A stretch of DNA of 64,000 bases from Pseudanabaena sp. ABRG5-3 (GCF_003967015.1 NZ_AP017560.1:1-64000), one strand, 5' to 3'. Counted from the first letter of the stretch, positions 43,030-52,077 are shown. Numbers and translations: made by a program. Notes: generated from the letters alone by a model not told the origin.

Positions 43030-43350
43030 TTGGAAATTTTTGTACGCTGAAAATAAAATTTTATTTTTCGTTATTTTTTCATTCGATCTAATTATTACTA
43101 TTCAAGAATAAATAAATTTATTAATAGTAGTAGTAGGGGCTGTGGAAAATGTGGAAAACTTTAAAAATAGTATATCTAATCGGCTCTCTAGGGATTTTTG
43201 CCTGTGGAAAAACCTGTGGAAAAAGTGGCTAGTTTTCCACAGAGTATAAATACCTATTAAAAGTTTTCCACATTTATCCCTAAGTTATCCACAGATTTAG
43301 CCAAGTTATCCACAAAAGATTTTGAGTTTTCCACAGGTTTTCCACAGGCA
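43030..43350. other. oriC: Chromosomal replication origin oriC
   Basis: Inside the 940-base gap 42691-43630 beside dnaN. Ten DnaA boxes lie in 43141-43346. Four are TGTGGAAAA (43141, 43150, 43203, 43215). Six are on the other strand: TTTTCCACA at 43233, 43264, 43327 and 43338, and perfect TTATCCACA at 43285 and 43306. The boxes at 43264, 43285, 43306 and 43327 are exactly 21 bases apart. Left of the first box is GGGC and a DnaA-trio run TAATAGTAGTAGTAG (43122-43136), preceded by an AT-rich unwinding region (about 43040-43121). The remaining parts of the gap (42691-43030 and 43350-43630) are AT-rich with no gene seen. Confidence 0.93.
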
Positions 43351-43630
43351 AAAGTTCCTTATGGGGACTAGGTTGGGGATAACTTTGTGCAAAACATAAA
43401 AAAATGGGCAAAAAAAATTAGCGATCGCCATCATGTTTTCTGTGAAATCTCACTAAATTTATGTGGGGCATGGGATAAGTTGACAATGTTTTTAATTTCA
43501 TCCTAAATTTATGTTTAAGATCTGAATCCTGTGATCAACCATTATTTTTCGTGTTTGTAATAATTTGTGCAAGTGCATGAGGATAGTTGCAATCCAGAAA
43601 ATTGTGATATCTACCATGAGGTCAGCACGA

Positions 43631-44779
43631 TCACTTGATGCCTACAGTTGCCAAGAAACGCTTGGCGATCGCTACAGGTGAATAATGCTCTAGCGCCCAT
43701 GCTCGACCTGCGGCAGAAATTTCGGGCAAGCGATCAAGATTTTGGGCAATGGTCTCAATGGAGCGATCAAGATTATCGAGATCGATCCCAAGGTAATGTT
43801 TCCAATTTTCGGGCATGACAGGAAGTACAAAACCATATTTATCAAAATCTAAATGAATAGGAACACATCCTGCCGCCCAAGATTCCCACAAGCGCCAACT
43901 ATCCCATTGGACTAGTCGGTGGGTTTTCCATCCTAACTTCGTAATTGTTTTACGACAGGCTCTACCTAAAATTGTGTGAGGATGCTGAGGAAATGGAGAG
44001 ATAAAGTAACCACCAAAACTGCTACAGGTACTAGTTGACATTAAAAGTTCATAGTATCCAGGATTATGTCTACCACTAGCCTGCGCCCATTGCAAGGCAT
44101 GATAGGCTCCGCGATCGCGAGCATCCGCAATTACTTTTGACTCTAAGGGAATAATGGAACTGATTTTGGGTAAAAAGTGTTTCTGAATGTAGTTTCGCAA
44201 CGAATGATCGCCGTTGAGAAATACACGGGAATTAACTAATAAATTATGCTGCCGTTGACTAAAGGGTGGTACATGTTCTAATTCTTGAATAATTCTGTTG
44301 GATAAGCCAAAAGGAAATGGATGGGCATTAGGAAATACGGGAGTGGATTTGGAGATATGCGATTTAAAATAATGGTCAAATTGGGCTAGCTGCGGATCGA
44401 GAAAATTGCGGCGAGGAACATCATCGGAGAGATCGATGAGGATGGTTTGGTGGGGACGATCTTTTCGCAGTAAATGGGGAATGTCACATAGGGATTTTGC
44501 AAATTGATCCTGTCTTTCCCACCAAGCATCATTGATGATGACAATATCGCAGTCATCGGGTGTTACGTTGGGATCATAACGAAATAGAAATGGTTCTTCG
44601 GGTGATGGCAGCCAAAAATTGACATTTGCATAAAATTCAATGCCTAAGGTCTTTAGTCCTTCTCCCAAACATACAGTTCCATGTTGATAGTAGTGATACC
44701 CTGAAGTATAGTCTCCATAACCATTCAGCGTTGGTGGGAAGCAATAGAAATAGACTTTTAATTTGCTTTTGTCATTCAT
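43631..44779 (-). CDS. Putative glycosyltransferase (GT-B / exostosin-like)
   Basis: A 382-residue cytoplasmic protein. The C-terminal half has the look of a GT-B or exostosin-type transferase: SWRLWESWAAGCVPIHLDFDKYGFVLP, followed by NLDRLPEISAAGRAWALEHYSP. The N-terminal half has YFYCFPPTLNGYGDYTSGY and CDIVIINDAWWERQ. No exact GT family is assigned. It sits next to oriC and is oriented towards it; the other glycosyltransferase at 45139 is divergent. Probably surface polysaccharide or glycan synthesis. Confidence 0.65.
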   Translation of the reverse strand: MNDKSKLKVYFYCFPPTLNGYGDYTSGYHYYQHGTVCLGEGLKTLGIEFYANVNFWLPSPEEPFLFRYDPNVTPDDCDIVIINDAWWERQDQFAKSLCDIPHLLRKDRPHQTILIDLSDDVPRRNFLDPQLAQFDHYFKSHISKSTPVFPNAHPFPFGLSNRIIQELEHVPPFSQRQHNLLVNSRVFLNGDHSLRNYIQKHFLPKISSIIPLESKVIADARDRGAYHALQWAQASGRHNPGYYELLMSTSTCSSFGGYFISPFPQHPHTILGRACRKTITKLGWKTHRLVQWDSWRLWESWAAGCVPIHLDFDKYGFVLPVMPENWKHYLGIDLDNLDRSIETIAQNLDRLPEISAAGRAWALEHYSPVAIAKRFLATVGIK

Positions 44780-44835
44780 AAGAATTTATTTGTGAATATT
44801 AATTAGTATTCTAAAAAAACGTCCTAAGAGGAACA

Positions 44836-44951
44836 TATAGCTGTAGCCGCCTATATTAGGACAAAATCAAAATCCAAGAAGCGAGTGGCGGCGCTTCGCG
44901 CCGCCACTCGCCTTCTGGTTTTGTGTCCTAACAAGAATGGCTACAGCTATA
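44836..44951. repeat. R1 palindromic MITE-like element, copy b (116 bp)
   Basis: Perfect 13-base terminal inverted repeat TATAGCTGTAGCC / GGCTACAGCTATA; inner repeat TTAGGACAAAA / TTTTGTGTCCTAA and a GCGAGTGGCGGCGC-TTC-GCGCCGCCACTCGC core. Same length as copy a. Confidence 0.88.
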
Positions 44952-44991
44952 AATCTGTAATTTAATACAATGGAAAACGCTATAAACTGAA

Positions 44992-45099
44992 TAAGGAAGT
45001 ATATGAGCATAATTAGAACCTAAAACCGAAACCTGTAGAGTATGCTGTGCGTACACTATAGATTTTTAGCTTTTATATTTAATTGCGCCTAGCTACTTA
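44992..45099. repeat. R2 palindromic element, copy e
   Basis: Right terminus GCCTAGCTACTTA is intact, while the left end is degenerate (TAAGGAAGTATATGAGCATAA). It includes TTTTATATTTAATT as in copy a. It lies within the promoter region of the GT4 gene, just after R1 copy b; together they fill most of this 359-base gap. Confidence 0.65.
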
Positions 45100-45138
45100 T
45101 AAGTAAACTTAAAGACCTAATTGACTCAACGAGTTTAA

Positions 45139-46248
45139 ATGATTTTACGGAATAAAATTTATCATTGTTCTGCTAGTATCGCGACTGCGGGTGGTGGTGT
45201 TAAAACCTATATCAATGGATTGTATAGGGTGATGCCAGATGCTTTTGGTACAGAGATTATTGCGAATCTATTAGAGTATGATCAAAGCCATTTTCACCTG
45301 CTGCATATCCACGAAGCTAGTGCTTTAGCTCCAGTCAATAATCAATGTCCTGTGGTGTTTACTGCCCATAATCATGATGTTTATTGTGCAAGTGGAACCA
45401 AATATTTAGCAGCTTCTAAAACCAGTTGCGATCGCCTATTAAATGGTTTGGGCTGTACATGGGGGCATTTTATTGATGGTTGCGGTAGCCGCCGTCCGCC
45501 ACAAGTGCTGAAAAATTGGCAACGGGCTAGTACCGAACTTGATGCGCTGAAAAAGTTGGGAATTCTGACGATCGCTAATAGTGACTATGTGCGATCGCAA
45601 TTAATTGCCAATGGATTACCTCCCTCACAGGTTGTGACCTTGCTCTGTGGGATTGCGCCTCCTGAAAGTAAGCATACACCGCTCACCCCAGCAGTCCATG
45701 ACCAAAAACGTATCTTGTTTGCGGGGAGAATTGTCCCTGAAAAAGGTTTGGATTGGCTACTTCGAGCAGTACCACTTTTAGACCGCAGGATTCACCTAGA
45801 TATCGCAGGAGATGGTTGGGCAATGCCCCAAGTGTGGAGGCTAGCGGAGGATTTGCAAATTAGCGATCGCCTGACTTGGCATGGTTGGTGTCAAGGGGAA
45901 AAATTAGAAAATTTATACAGGGAGAGTTTTGCTGTCATTTTCCCGAGTGTATGGCCAGAACCTGCGGGACTCGTGACTTTAGAGGCATATGTAAGATTTC
46001 GGGCAGTGATTGCTAGTGCCGTTGGTGGGATTCCTGAGCATATTCAAGATGGGAAAACTGGTATTTTAGTAGTTCCTCATCAGGTGGAACAGTTAGCATT
46101 GGCGATTACTGAGCTGGCTACTAATTTTGACAAAGCTCGAATGATCGGCATTGCTGGTAATGAGTTATTTCATAACGAGTTCACCTTGAATATTCATGCC
46201 CAAAGACTGCAAAAGATTTATGATGCTGCGATCGCTAAACAAGTTTGA
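45139..46248 (+). CDS. Glycosyltransferase family 4
   Basis: A 369-residue GT-B fold enzyme. Seen: TAGGGVKTYINGL near the N-terminus, HLLHIHEASALAP, VFTAHNHDVYCAS, IANSDYVRSQLI, FAGRIVPEKGLDWLLRAV (start of the nucleotide-sugar domain) and the EX7E motif PEPAGLVTLEAY followed by SAVGGIPEHIQDGKTGILV. A cysteine-containing stretch (SKTSCDRLLNGLGCTWGHFIDGC, broken by other residues) is typical of a subgroup of polysaccharide transferases. The acceptor is unknown. Its 3' end overlaps the following GTPase gene by about 29 bases, implying translational coupling. Confidence 0.88.
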   Translation: MILRNKIYHCSASIATAGGGVKTYINGLYRVMPDAFGTEIIANLLEYDQSHFHLLHIHEASALAPVNNQCPVVFTAHNHDVYCASGTKYLAASKTSCDRLLNGLGCTWGHFIDGCGSRRPPQVLKNWQRASTELDALKKLGILTIANSDYVRSQLIANGLPPSQVVTLLCGIAPPESKHTPLTPAVHDQKRILFAGRIVPEKGLDWLLRAVPLLDRRIHLDIAGDGWAMPQVWRLAEDLQISDRLTWHGWCQGEKLENLYRESFAVIFPSVWPEPAGLVTLEAYVRFRAVIASAVGGIPEHIQDGKTGILVVPHQVEQLALAITELATNFDKARMIGIAGNELFHNEFTLNIHAQRLQKIYDAAIAKQV

Positions 46249-47458
46249 ATCAACTAAGTCCATTGAGCCTGTGCTTGCCCAAAATCTACTTGTCAATTAT
46301 CGGGATATATTTCAAGCCGATTTAAAGGAACAAGAACTAGCAGAAATATCATTTCTCCAAGAGAAACTCAAGAAACAGGCGATCTCGATCGCTTTATTTG
46401 GGATGGTATCACGGGGGAAGACTTCGCTACTCAATGCTTTATTTGGCAAGAAATTGGGAGAAACGGGGGCGATTAATGGTGTTACGCAGGGGATTAGTAC
46501 ATATGAATGGAAGATCTCAGCGAAACCTTCCATTGATGATCAGGAAAACCAGAAATTAGAATTACAGTTTATTGATACACAGGGGCTGGATGAAGTTGGT
46601 GGCGAAATCGGTGGTATGGTTGCCCTTGAAGCAGCTAAGCGGGCGGATTTGATTTTGTTTGTGATTGCGGGAGATATGACTAGGTTAGAGCAGGAAGCGA
46701 TCGCCCAATTACAGACTTTCTATAAACCGATTTTGTTGGTTTTTAATAAAGCTGATCTCTATCCTGAAAGCGATCGCGAGGCAATTTACAAGGCTCTACA
46801 GAACGAAGAAATGCGAAAGTTTATCTCTCCGCAAGAGATTGTCTTAACGGTGGCGGAACCTCTACCTGTGAAAGTGCGCTTGCAATATAGCGATGGGCGA
46901 GAAAGTCAAGAAGTGTGGGAGCGTCCTCAACCCGATGTGCAAGCGTTAAAGGAGAGAATAGTTTCTTTGCTGAATACCGAAGGCAAAGCCTTACTGGTGA
47001 TCAATGTCTTGAGAGCATTGTTAGAGATCCAAGATGCGGTTACACAACGTCATTTACAGAAGTTACAAACATCAACGGCGATCGCAGCAGTAATATTTGT
47101 CAGTGAAGCGATCGCGCTATTAATATCGCCGCATTTATGGCTTGATGGCTTGATTAGTGGTACTTTTAACAGCCTATTTGTGCTTTGGGCGATCGGGAAA
47201 TATGCTAGTCAGAAGAAGTATTTATGGTTGCTGCTGATTGTCGCGATCGCCTGTTTATCTGGCGGATTGGGAATTCATCTTGAAGCTGCTCACTATCTTC
47301 AAATCCTATGGGCAGGTTTGAGTATATCGGTTCTTTTTAAGGGAATTATTACGGATATCAATCATAGTCGAGGTTCTGGGAAGTTGGGTGCAAAAGCTTT
47401 AATGGCAGAAATTATTCAATCTGTTCCTGATGGCTCAATACTGCGACGATTCCAGTAA
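46220..47458 (+). CDS. Membrane-associated Era/dynamin-like GTPase
   Basis: About 412 residues. The GTPase domain has G1 GMVSRGKTS, G3 DTQGLDE and G4 NKADL. After it come helices and a hydrophobic C-terminal half with about four membrane spans (IAAVIFVSEAIALLIS; GTFNSLFVLWAIG; YLWLLLIVAIACLSGG; ILWAGLSISVLFKGII). This GTPase-plus-membrane-tail form is common in cyanobacteria; function unknown. The start is one of two adjacent ATGs at 46220/46223, within the GT4 gene; a longer frame from 46196 exists but is less likely. Confidence 0.8.
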   Translation: MMLRSLNKFESTKSIEPVLAQNLLVNYRDIFQADLKEQELAEISFLQEKLKKQAISIALFGMVSRGKTSLLNALFGKKLGETGAINGVTQGISTYEWKISAKPSIDDQENQKLELQFIDTQGLDEVGGEIGGMVALEAAKRADLILFVIAGDMTRLEQEAIAQLQTFYKPILLVFNKADLYPESDREAIYKALQNEEMRKFISPQEIVLTVAEPLPVKVRLQYSDGRESQEVWERPQPDVQALKERIVSLLNTEGKALLVINVLRALLEIQDAVTQRHLQKLQTSTAIAAVIFVSEAIALLISPHLWLDGLISGTFNSLFVLWAIGKYASQKKYLWLLLIVAIACLSGGLGIHLEAAHYLQILWAGLSISVLFKGIITDINHSRGSGKLGAKALMAEIIQSVPDGSILRRFQ

Positions 47459-47459
47459 C

Positions 47460-47680
47460 TACAGTGCTTCACGCTCAACACCAAACCAGAGAAAACCTTG
47501 AAAGCGTTGCAAAGCAACGCTTTCAAGGTTTTCTCTGGTGGTTCGTTTGATCGGTAATTGCTGTAAATATATCGATACAGCCTGTTGAGGCTTAAAGTAG
47601 CACAGAGAAATTTTTGAAAGCATGGCTTCGCCATGCTTTCAAAAATTTCTCTGGTTTTCAAGTTAGCGTAAAGCGCTGTA
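47460..47680. repeat. R3 palindromic elements, two adjacent copies (about 105 bp each)
   Basis: Copy 1 is 47460-47565, copy 2 is 47576-47680. Each starts TACAG and ends CTGTA. The inner hairpins are perfect: 26-base arms at 47485-47510 / 47514-47539 and 24-base arms at 47603-47626 / 47630-47653. The left half of copy 1 (TACAGTGCTTCACGCT, CCAGAGAAAA, TTGAAAGC) matches the complement of the right half of copy 2. Together with the Zur box they account for this 324-base gap. Confidence 0.8.
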
Positions 47681-47752
47681 GCTAATTAGTCAAACCCAAA
47701 ACAAAATAATTACAACAAAATAATCACAACAAAATTTTCCTTAAAGGTATTA

Positions 47753-47767
47753 TGATAATGATTATCA
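47753..47767. promoter_or_regulatory. Zur box upstream of znuA
   Basis: Perfect 7-1-7 palindrome TGATAATGATTATCA, extending to 17 bases with flanking A/T, 15 bases before the znuA start codon. It matches the cyanobacterial Zur consensus TGATAATNATTATCA. Confidence 0.9.
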
Positions 47768-47782
47768 TTTTTGTAATATCCC

Positions 47783-48859
47783 ATGACTGCAAAAGTATCC
47801 TCAAAATTAGCCTTAGACTGGAGTTCAAGTAAAGGTAGCTTAAGACTTACAGCGATCGCCCCTCTCGTAGTTGCGATCGCTACTAGCATGACTGCTTGCA
47901 GTGTTACTACCAGCCCTACCGTTAGCAGTCCTACGGCTATGACTACTGCCAAGAGTGAAAATTTGCCCCTTGTTGTGGCAACTAATTCTGTTGCCTGTGA
48001 CCTTGCTAAGCAAATTGCAGGGGAAACGATAAATCTCCAATGTTTAATCGAGGCTGGTACTGACCCTCATCTTTATCAACCCAAGCCTGAAGATCGTAAA
48101 GCGATCGACTCAGCGAAATTAGTTCTTTATGGTGGCTATGACTTTGAGCCAAATTTGATCAAACTGATTCAATCAAGTTCTAATTCTGCTCCCAAAATTG
48201 CTGTGAATGAGATTGCTGTACCAAAGCCATTGATGTCTGATGAAGGGCATGACCATGATCATAGTAAGGAAGATAAAAAGGATTCTAAGTCTGAGAAAGA
48301 AGCCGATCCCCATGTGTGGAACAATGCTCAAAATGGTATCAAAATCACTCAAGCGATCAGTAAAAGCTTAAGCAATCTCCGTCCTGATCAGGCAGAAGTC
48401 TATGCTAAAAACACGACTAAACTTGTCAGCGAATTAGAACAAATTGACACATGGATTAAAGCCCAAATCGCCACAATCCCAGAAAGTTCACGAAAACTAG
48501 TCACTACCCATGATGCTCTAGGCTACTATGCCGTAGCCTATGGAATTCCTGTTGAGGGAGCCTTGAATGGAATTAGTACTGAGGAGCAACCAACTCCCAC
48601 TAGAGTTAAGCAGTTAGTTGAGGTTATTAAAACTAGTAAGGTTCCCACAATTTTTGCTGAAGTATCAATTAATCCTAAATTGATTACGGCTGTTGCGAAG
48701 GAAGCGAGTGTGAAGGTTAGCGATCGCCAACTCTATGTCGATGGACTAGGTGCAAAGGGCAGTGAAGCTGAAACCTATACAAAGATGCTGATTGCCAATA
48801 CACGCACAATTGTTGAGGGATTAGGTGGTCAGTATACGCCCTTTCAGATGAAAAACTGA
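47783..48859 (+). CDS. znuA: Zinc ABC transporter substrate-binding lipoprotein
   Basis: A 358-residue cluster-9 solute-binding protein that captures zinc in the periplasm. Lipobox SMTAC with C39. Metal ligands H96 (TDPHLY), H177 (ADPHVW), H243 (TTHDALGY) and D320 (LYVDGLG). A short His/Asp/Lys loop DEGHDHDHSKEDKKDSK (153-169) is the zinc-specific feature of ZnuA as opposed to MntC-like proteins. The ABC partners are encoded just downstream on the other strand. A perfect Zur box precedes it. Confidence 0.95.
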   Translation: MTAKVSSKLALDWSSSKGSLRLTAIAPLVVAIATSMTACSVTTSPTVSSPTAMTTAKSENLPLVVATNSVACDLAKQIAGETINLQCLIEAGTDPHLYQPKPEDRKAIDSAKLVLYGGYDFEPNLIKLIQSSSNSAPKIAVNEIAVPKPLMSDEGHDHDHSKEDKKDSKSEKEADPHVWNNAQNGIKITQAISKSLSNLRPDQAEVYAKNTTKLVSELEQIDTWIKAQIATIPESSRKLVTTHDALGYYAVAYGIPVEGALNGISTEEQPTPTRVKQLVEVIKTSKVPTIFAEVSINPKLITAVAKEASVKVSDRQLYVDGLGAKGSEAETYTKMLIANTRTIVEGLGGQYTPFQMKN

Positions 48860-48957
48860 TGATCGATATTTTTCCTCTAAGCCTGTACCGACACTAAGAA
48901 TTGGAACTGTTACCCGATTTGCTGACGCTCTGTAGCGCAATCGCTATAGGATTAATC

Positions 48958-49839
48958 TTATGGTTTATTTGCCTTTATTTTACTCAGCAAGGTTTTTGTT
49001 CGTCGGGTAACAGTCCGCTTGGTCAGAATCCCTTGAGAAGGACTGAATAGTAATGCTAATAAGAAAAATCCTGAAATAATCAACACGATCGCACTACCCG
49101 AAGGCACATTCTGATAATAGCTAACATACATACCACTGACACTGGCGATAACGCCAACAATCGCTCCTAATCCCATCATTAAATGTAATTCTTTTACTAA
49201 TAGATAAGCAGTGGCGGCGGGACCAGTGAGGAGTGAAACCACTAACACCACACCGACCGATTGCATACTGGCGATAATCGTGAGGGTGATGCCTGCCATC
49301 AGTCCAAAGTGAATGAAATGGACTGGTAAACCCATTGCTTTGGATGCTAATGGATCGAAGCAGTAGAAGATTAATTCACGGTAGAAGATGATTACACAAG
49401 CTAAGACAGCGATCGCAATAATCAACGTTCGCCATAGGTCAGCAGTGGTCACTCCCAAAATATCGCCAAATAGAAAACTGTGCAGATCTAATTTGCTTTT
49501 GAGTGTAGTAATCAACATCACTCCCAAAGCTAAAAATCCAGAAAACACCAGCGCCATTGCCGTATCAACTTTAATTTTGGAATGGGTCTGAATCCAAGCC
49601 ACGACAAAGGTACTAATTGTTCCTGCGATGAATGCACCCAGAAAAATATCCATGCCAATATAAAAAGCGATCGCCAGTCCTGGTAAGACTGCATGGGCAA
49701 CCACATCGCCTAAAAGTCCCATGTGCTGCACAATCAGATAACTACCAATTACTGCTGATAAAATCCCAATGAGAATGCCGATCGCGATCGCATTTCGCAT
49801 AAACTCAAAGCCCAAAGGCTCTATTAACCAAGTCAACAT
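48958..49839 (-). CDS. znuB: Zinc ABC transporter permease
   Basis: A 293-residue ABC-3 family permease with about eight membrane helices (AIAIGILIGILSAVIGSYLI; MALVFSGFLALGVMLI; SVGVVLVVSLLTGPAATAYLL). The coupling region GDVVAHAVLPGLAIAF is characteristic. It is the second gene of a znuC-znuB operon on the minus strand, 51 bases after znuC. Its 3' end faces the znuA gene. Confidence 0.93.
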   Translation of the reverse strand: MLTWLIEPLGFEFMRNAIAIGILIGILSAVIGSYLIVQHMGLLGDVVAHAVLPGLAIAFYIGMDIFLGAFIAGTISTFVVAWIQTHSKIKVDTAMALVFSGFLALGVMLITTLKSKLDLHSFLFGDILGVTTADLWRTLIIAIAVLACVIIFYRELIFYCFDPLASKAMGLPVHFIHFGLMAGITLTIIASMQSVGVVLVVSLLTGPAATAYLLVKELHLMMGLGAIVGVIASVSGMYVSYYQNVPSGSAIVLIISGFFLLALLFSPSQGILTKRTVTRRTKTLLSKIKANKP

Positions 49840-49860
49840 AAATTTTAATCCTAAAGTATT

Positions 49861-49891
49861 AATTGGAACGGCGCTTCGCGCTGTTCCAATT
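49861..49891. terminator. Hairpin between znuC and znuB
   Basis: AATTGGAACGGCGC-TTC-GCGCTGTTCCAATT with one mismatch; it touches the znuC stop codon. It could lower znuB expression or stabilise the mRNA rather than terminate fully. Confidence 0.6.
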
Positions 49892-50643
49892 TAGATAAGT
49901 TCTTTCTGCATCAAAATCACACTGTCGCCATAGGCGCGTTTAATATTCTGGGAAGTAATCACAGTATCCCGATCGCCATCGGCAATTAGTTCTTTATTCA
50001 TTAGCAATAGGCGATCGTAATTATCTAAATTGGAACCAAGATCATGAGTGATTACTAACAAAATTTTGCTTTGGGATTTTAATTCGGCAAAGACATCAAA
50101 AATTACTGCCTCCGTTTTCTTATCAACACCCACAAACGGCTCATCGAAAAATAGTAATTCTGCTTCTTGGGCGATCGCTCTTGCTAGAAATACTCTCTGT
50201 TGTTGACCGCCCGATAACTCACCAATTTGGCGATCGCGTAGTTCCCACATCCCGACACGCTGAAGTGCCGATTTGACAATGCTCTCACAGTGACAGCCTG
50301 ACTTTTTGATCCAGCCTAGCCAATTACGATGACGGGTACGCGCCATCATTACCGCGCCCCAAACCGTCACAGGAAAATCCCAATCCACCTGCGATCGCTG
50401 CGGCACATAGGCAACCGTGCGAAGTTGTCGATGCAAAGCCCGCGATCGATAGCGTACATGACCATTACTAGCAGGCACTAATCCCAGAATTGCCTTGAAA
50501 ATCGTACTTTTGCCAGCGCCATTGGGACCAATCACCGCCACCATCTGCCCAGAAGCGATCGCAAAGCTGACATCCTCTACGGCTTTGACATCGTGATAGC
50601 TGACGGCTAAATGCTTAACTTCTAGCATATTTTTTGTTTGCAA
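49891..50643 (-). CDS. znuC: Zinc ABC transporter ATP-binding protein
   Basis: A 250-residue ABC ATPase: Walker A GPNGAGKST, Q-loop YVPQRSQVDWDFPVTV (typical for metal-uptake ABC proteins), signature LSGGQQQRV, Walker B ELLFFDEPFVGVD, and H-loop ITHDLGS. It energises ZnuB. It begins 19 bases from a perfect Zur box that it shares with the divergent operon at 50722. Confidence 0.95.
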   Translation of the reverse strand: MQTKNMLEVKHLAVSYHDVKAVEDVSFAIASGQMVAVIGPNGAGKSTIFKAILGLVPASNGHVRYRSRALHRQLRTVAYVPQRSQVDWDFPVTVWGAVMMARTRHRNWLGWIKKSGCHCESIVKSALQRVGMWELRDRQIGELSGGQQQRVFLARAIAQEAELLFFDEPFVGVDKKTEAVIFDVFAELKSQSKILLVITHDLGSNLDNYDRLLLMNKELIADGDRDTVITSQNIKRAYGDSVILMQKELI

Positions 50644-50661
50644 CTAAATGCATGATTAAAG

Positions 50662-50676
50662 TGATAATGATTATCA
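50662..50676. promoter_or_regulatory. Zur box between znuCB and the COG0523 operon
   Basis: Perfect TGATAATGATTATCA placed between two divergent starts (50643 and 50722), so one site can control both directions. Confidence 0.9.
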
Positions 50677-50721
50677 TTCTTAATATATAATCAAATTACC
50701 TTAGCGCCATATTTTCGTCCC

Positions 50722-51003
50722 ATGTTCATCGATCTGTTCCCTAAAAAACCTGCCGTTAGTGCCGAACAGTCGCAGCAGGTCAAGGATTGGCTGTATGAAA
50801 TCTTGCGGATTGATCACCAAACGGTTATTTCTCTTAGTCAATTACAATGCCAAGATTCTGGATGTCCGCCCATTCAGACGGCGATCGCGATTATGACCAG
50901 TCCGCATCGTGTCATTCGCATTCATAAGGCAATTCCCGATATTACCTATGCTGATGTGGTACAAGCGATCGCTGCAAACAAGAACAATTCAACAAAATCA
51001 TAA
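50722..51003 (+). CDS. Small CX5C protein in the zinc operon
   Basis: A 93-residue soluble protein, first gene of a Zur-boxed operon. The core LQCQDSGCPPIQTAIAIM has two cysteines six positions apart in a form (C-x-x-S/P-G-C-P-P-x-x-T) that I have seen in small bacterial proteins of unknown function; the C-terminus reads IRIHKAIPDITYADVVQAI. It ends 22 bases before a COG0523 GTPase gene, suggesting a zinc-related helper or client. No membrane or export signal is present. Function is not assigned. Confidence 0.7.
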   Translation: MFIDLFPKKPAVSAEQSQQVKDWLYEILRIDHQTVISLSQLQCQDSGCPPIQTAIAIMTSPHRVIRIHKAIPDITYADVVQAIAANKNNSTKS

Positions 51004-51025
51004 ACTCACCATTTCAAAAAATATC

Positions 51026-52048
51026 ATGCCAACTTCTCAACTCGATATTCCTAAGCGGGGAATGCCTGTGACTATCGTTACAGGGTTTCTCGGTAGTGGC
51101 AAAACTACACTTCTCAATCAAATCCTCAAAAATCGTCAGGATCTTAAAGTAGCGGTTTTGGTGAATGAGTTTGGGGACATTAATATTGACGGACAGTTAC
51201 TTGTTGATATTGAAGATGGTATGGTCGAGCTAAGTAATGGCTGTATTTGCTGCACAATTAATGATGGCTTAGTTGATGCTGTATATAACGTCTTAGAACG
51301 AAGTGAACGAATTGATTACATGGTGATCGAGACAACTGGCGTTGCTGACCCTCTGCCGATCACCTTGACGTTCTTGGGAACAGAACTAAAGCACCTCACC
51401 CGCCTTGATTCTATTCTCACAGTAATTGATGCGGAGACATTCACTGCCGAACATTTTGGGAGTGAGGCGGCGCAAAGTCAAGTGCAGTATGGCGACATCG
51501 TTTTACTGAACAAGACCGATTTAGTGCCAGAAGAGCGAGTTAATGAATTAGAAGAATACCTTCGCAAGACTAAATCTAAAGCGAGAATCCTGCGATCGCA
51601 GCATGGTGAAGTTCCCTTGCCTCTGATCCTAGATGTGGATCTCGCGCCAACTAGTGCCTATCAACAGGTAGAGAATGAGGATGAAATATATGAACATGAG
51701 CATCATCATCACAAGCATGAACATCACGATCATGAACATCATCATCACCATTCCGACCATTTAGATAATGATGGCTTTATTTCTGTCTCTTTCCAAAGTG
51801 ATCGCCGATTTGATTTAGATAAGTTCACCTATTTCCTTGATAAGGTAATGCCTAACGATGTATTTCGGGCTAAGGGGGTTCTCAGTTTCGCCGCCCAAGA
51901 TGTCAGATTTATTTTTCAATTGAGTGGTAAACGTTACGAATTAGCCTACGATCATCGGAAAAAGCCCACAGGCAATCAATTAGTTCTCATTGGCAGAAAC
52001 CTTGATGAACGGTTGCTTCAGCAACAATTGCAGGAATGCTTAGTGTAG
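51026..52048 (+). CDS. COG0523 (CobW/ZagA-type) GTPase with His-rich loop
   Basis: A 340-residue metal-linked G3E GTPase. P-loop GFLGSGKTT (20-28), zinc-binding CxCC motif NGCICC (71-76), G-motif LLNKTDL, and C-terminal CobW_C domain ending VLIGRNLDERLL. Between the domains lies a stretch of about 30 residues with over a dozen histidines (EHEHHHHKHEHHDHEH...), able to hold zinc. Family members act as zinc metallochaperones during zinc shortage. ATG 51026 is chosen because it gives the family N-terminus; the open frame from 50909 overlaps the upstream gene. Second gene of the operon. Confidence 0.93.
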   Translation: MPTSQLDIPKRGMPVTIVTGFLGSGKTTLLNQILKNRQDLKVAVLVNEFGDINIDGQLLVDIEDGMVELSNGCICCTINDGLVDAVYNVLERSERIDYMVIETTGVADPLPITLTFLGTELKHLTRLDSILTVIDAETFTAEHFGSEAAQSQVQYGDIVLLNKTDLVPEERVNELEEYLRKTKSKARILRSQHGEVPLPLILDVDLAPTSAYQQVENEDEIYEHEHHHHKHEHHDHEHHHHHSDHLDNDGFISVSFQSDRRFDLDKFTYFLDKVMPNDVFRAKGVLSFAAQDVRFIFQLSGKRYELAYDHRKKPTGNQLVLIGRNLDERLLQQQLQECLV

Positions 52049-52077
52049 TTTGTTTTTAAGAATGCAATATCTAAAAA

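Noticed and set aside
50909-51025. Longer N-terminus for the COG0523 protein
   Set aside because: Would overlap the upstream CX5C gene and add 39 residues without family similarity; ATG 51026 fits the family.
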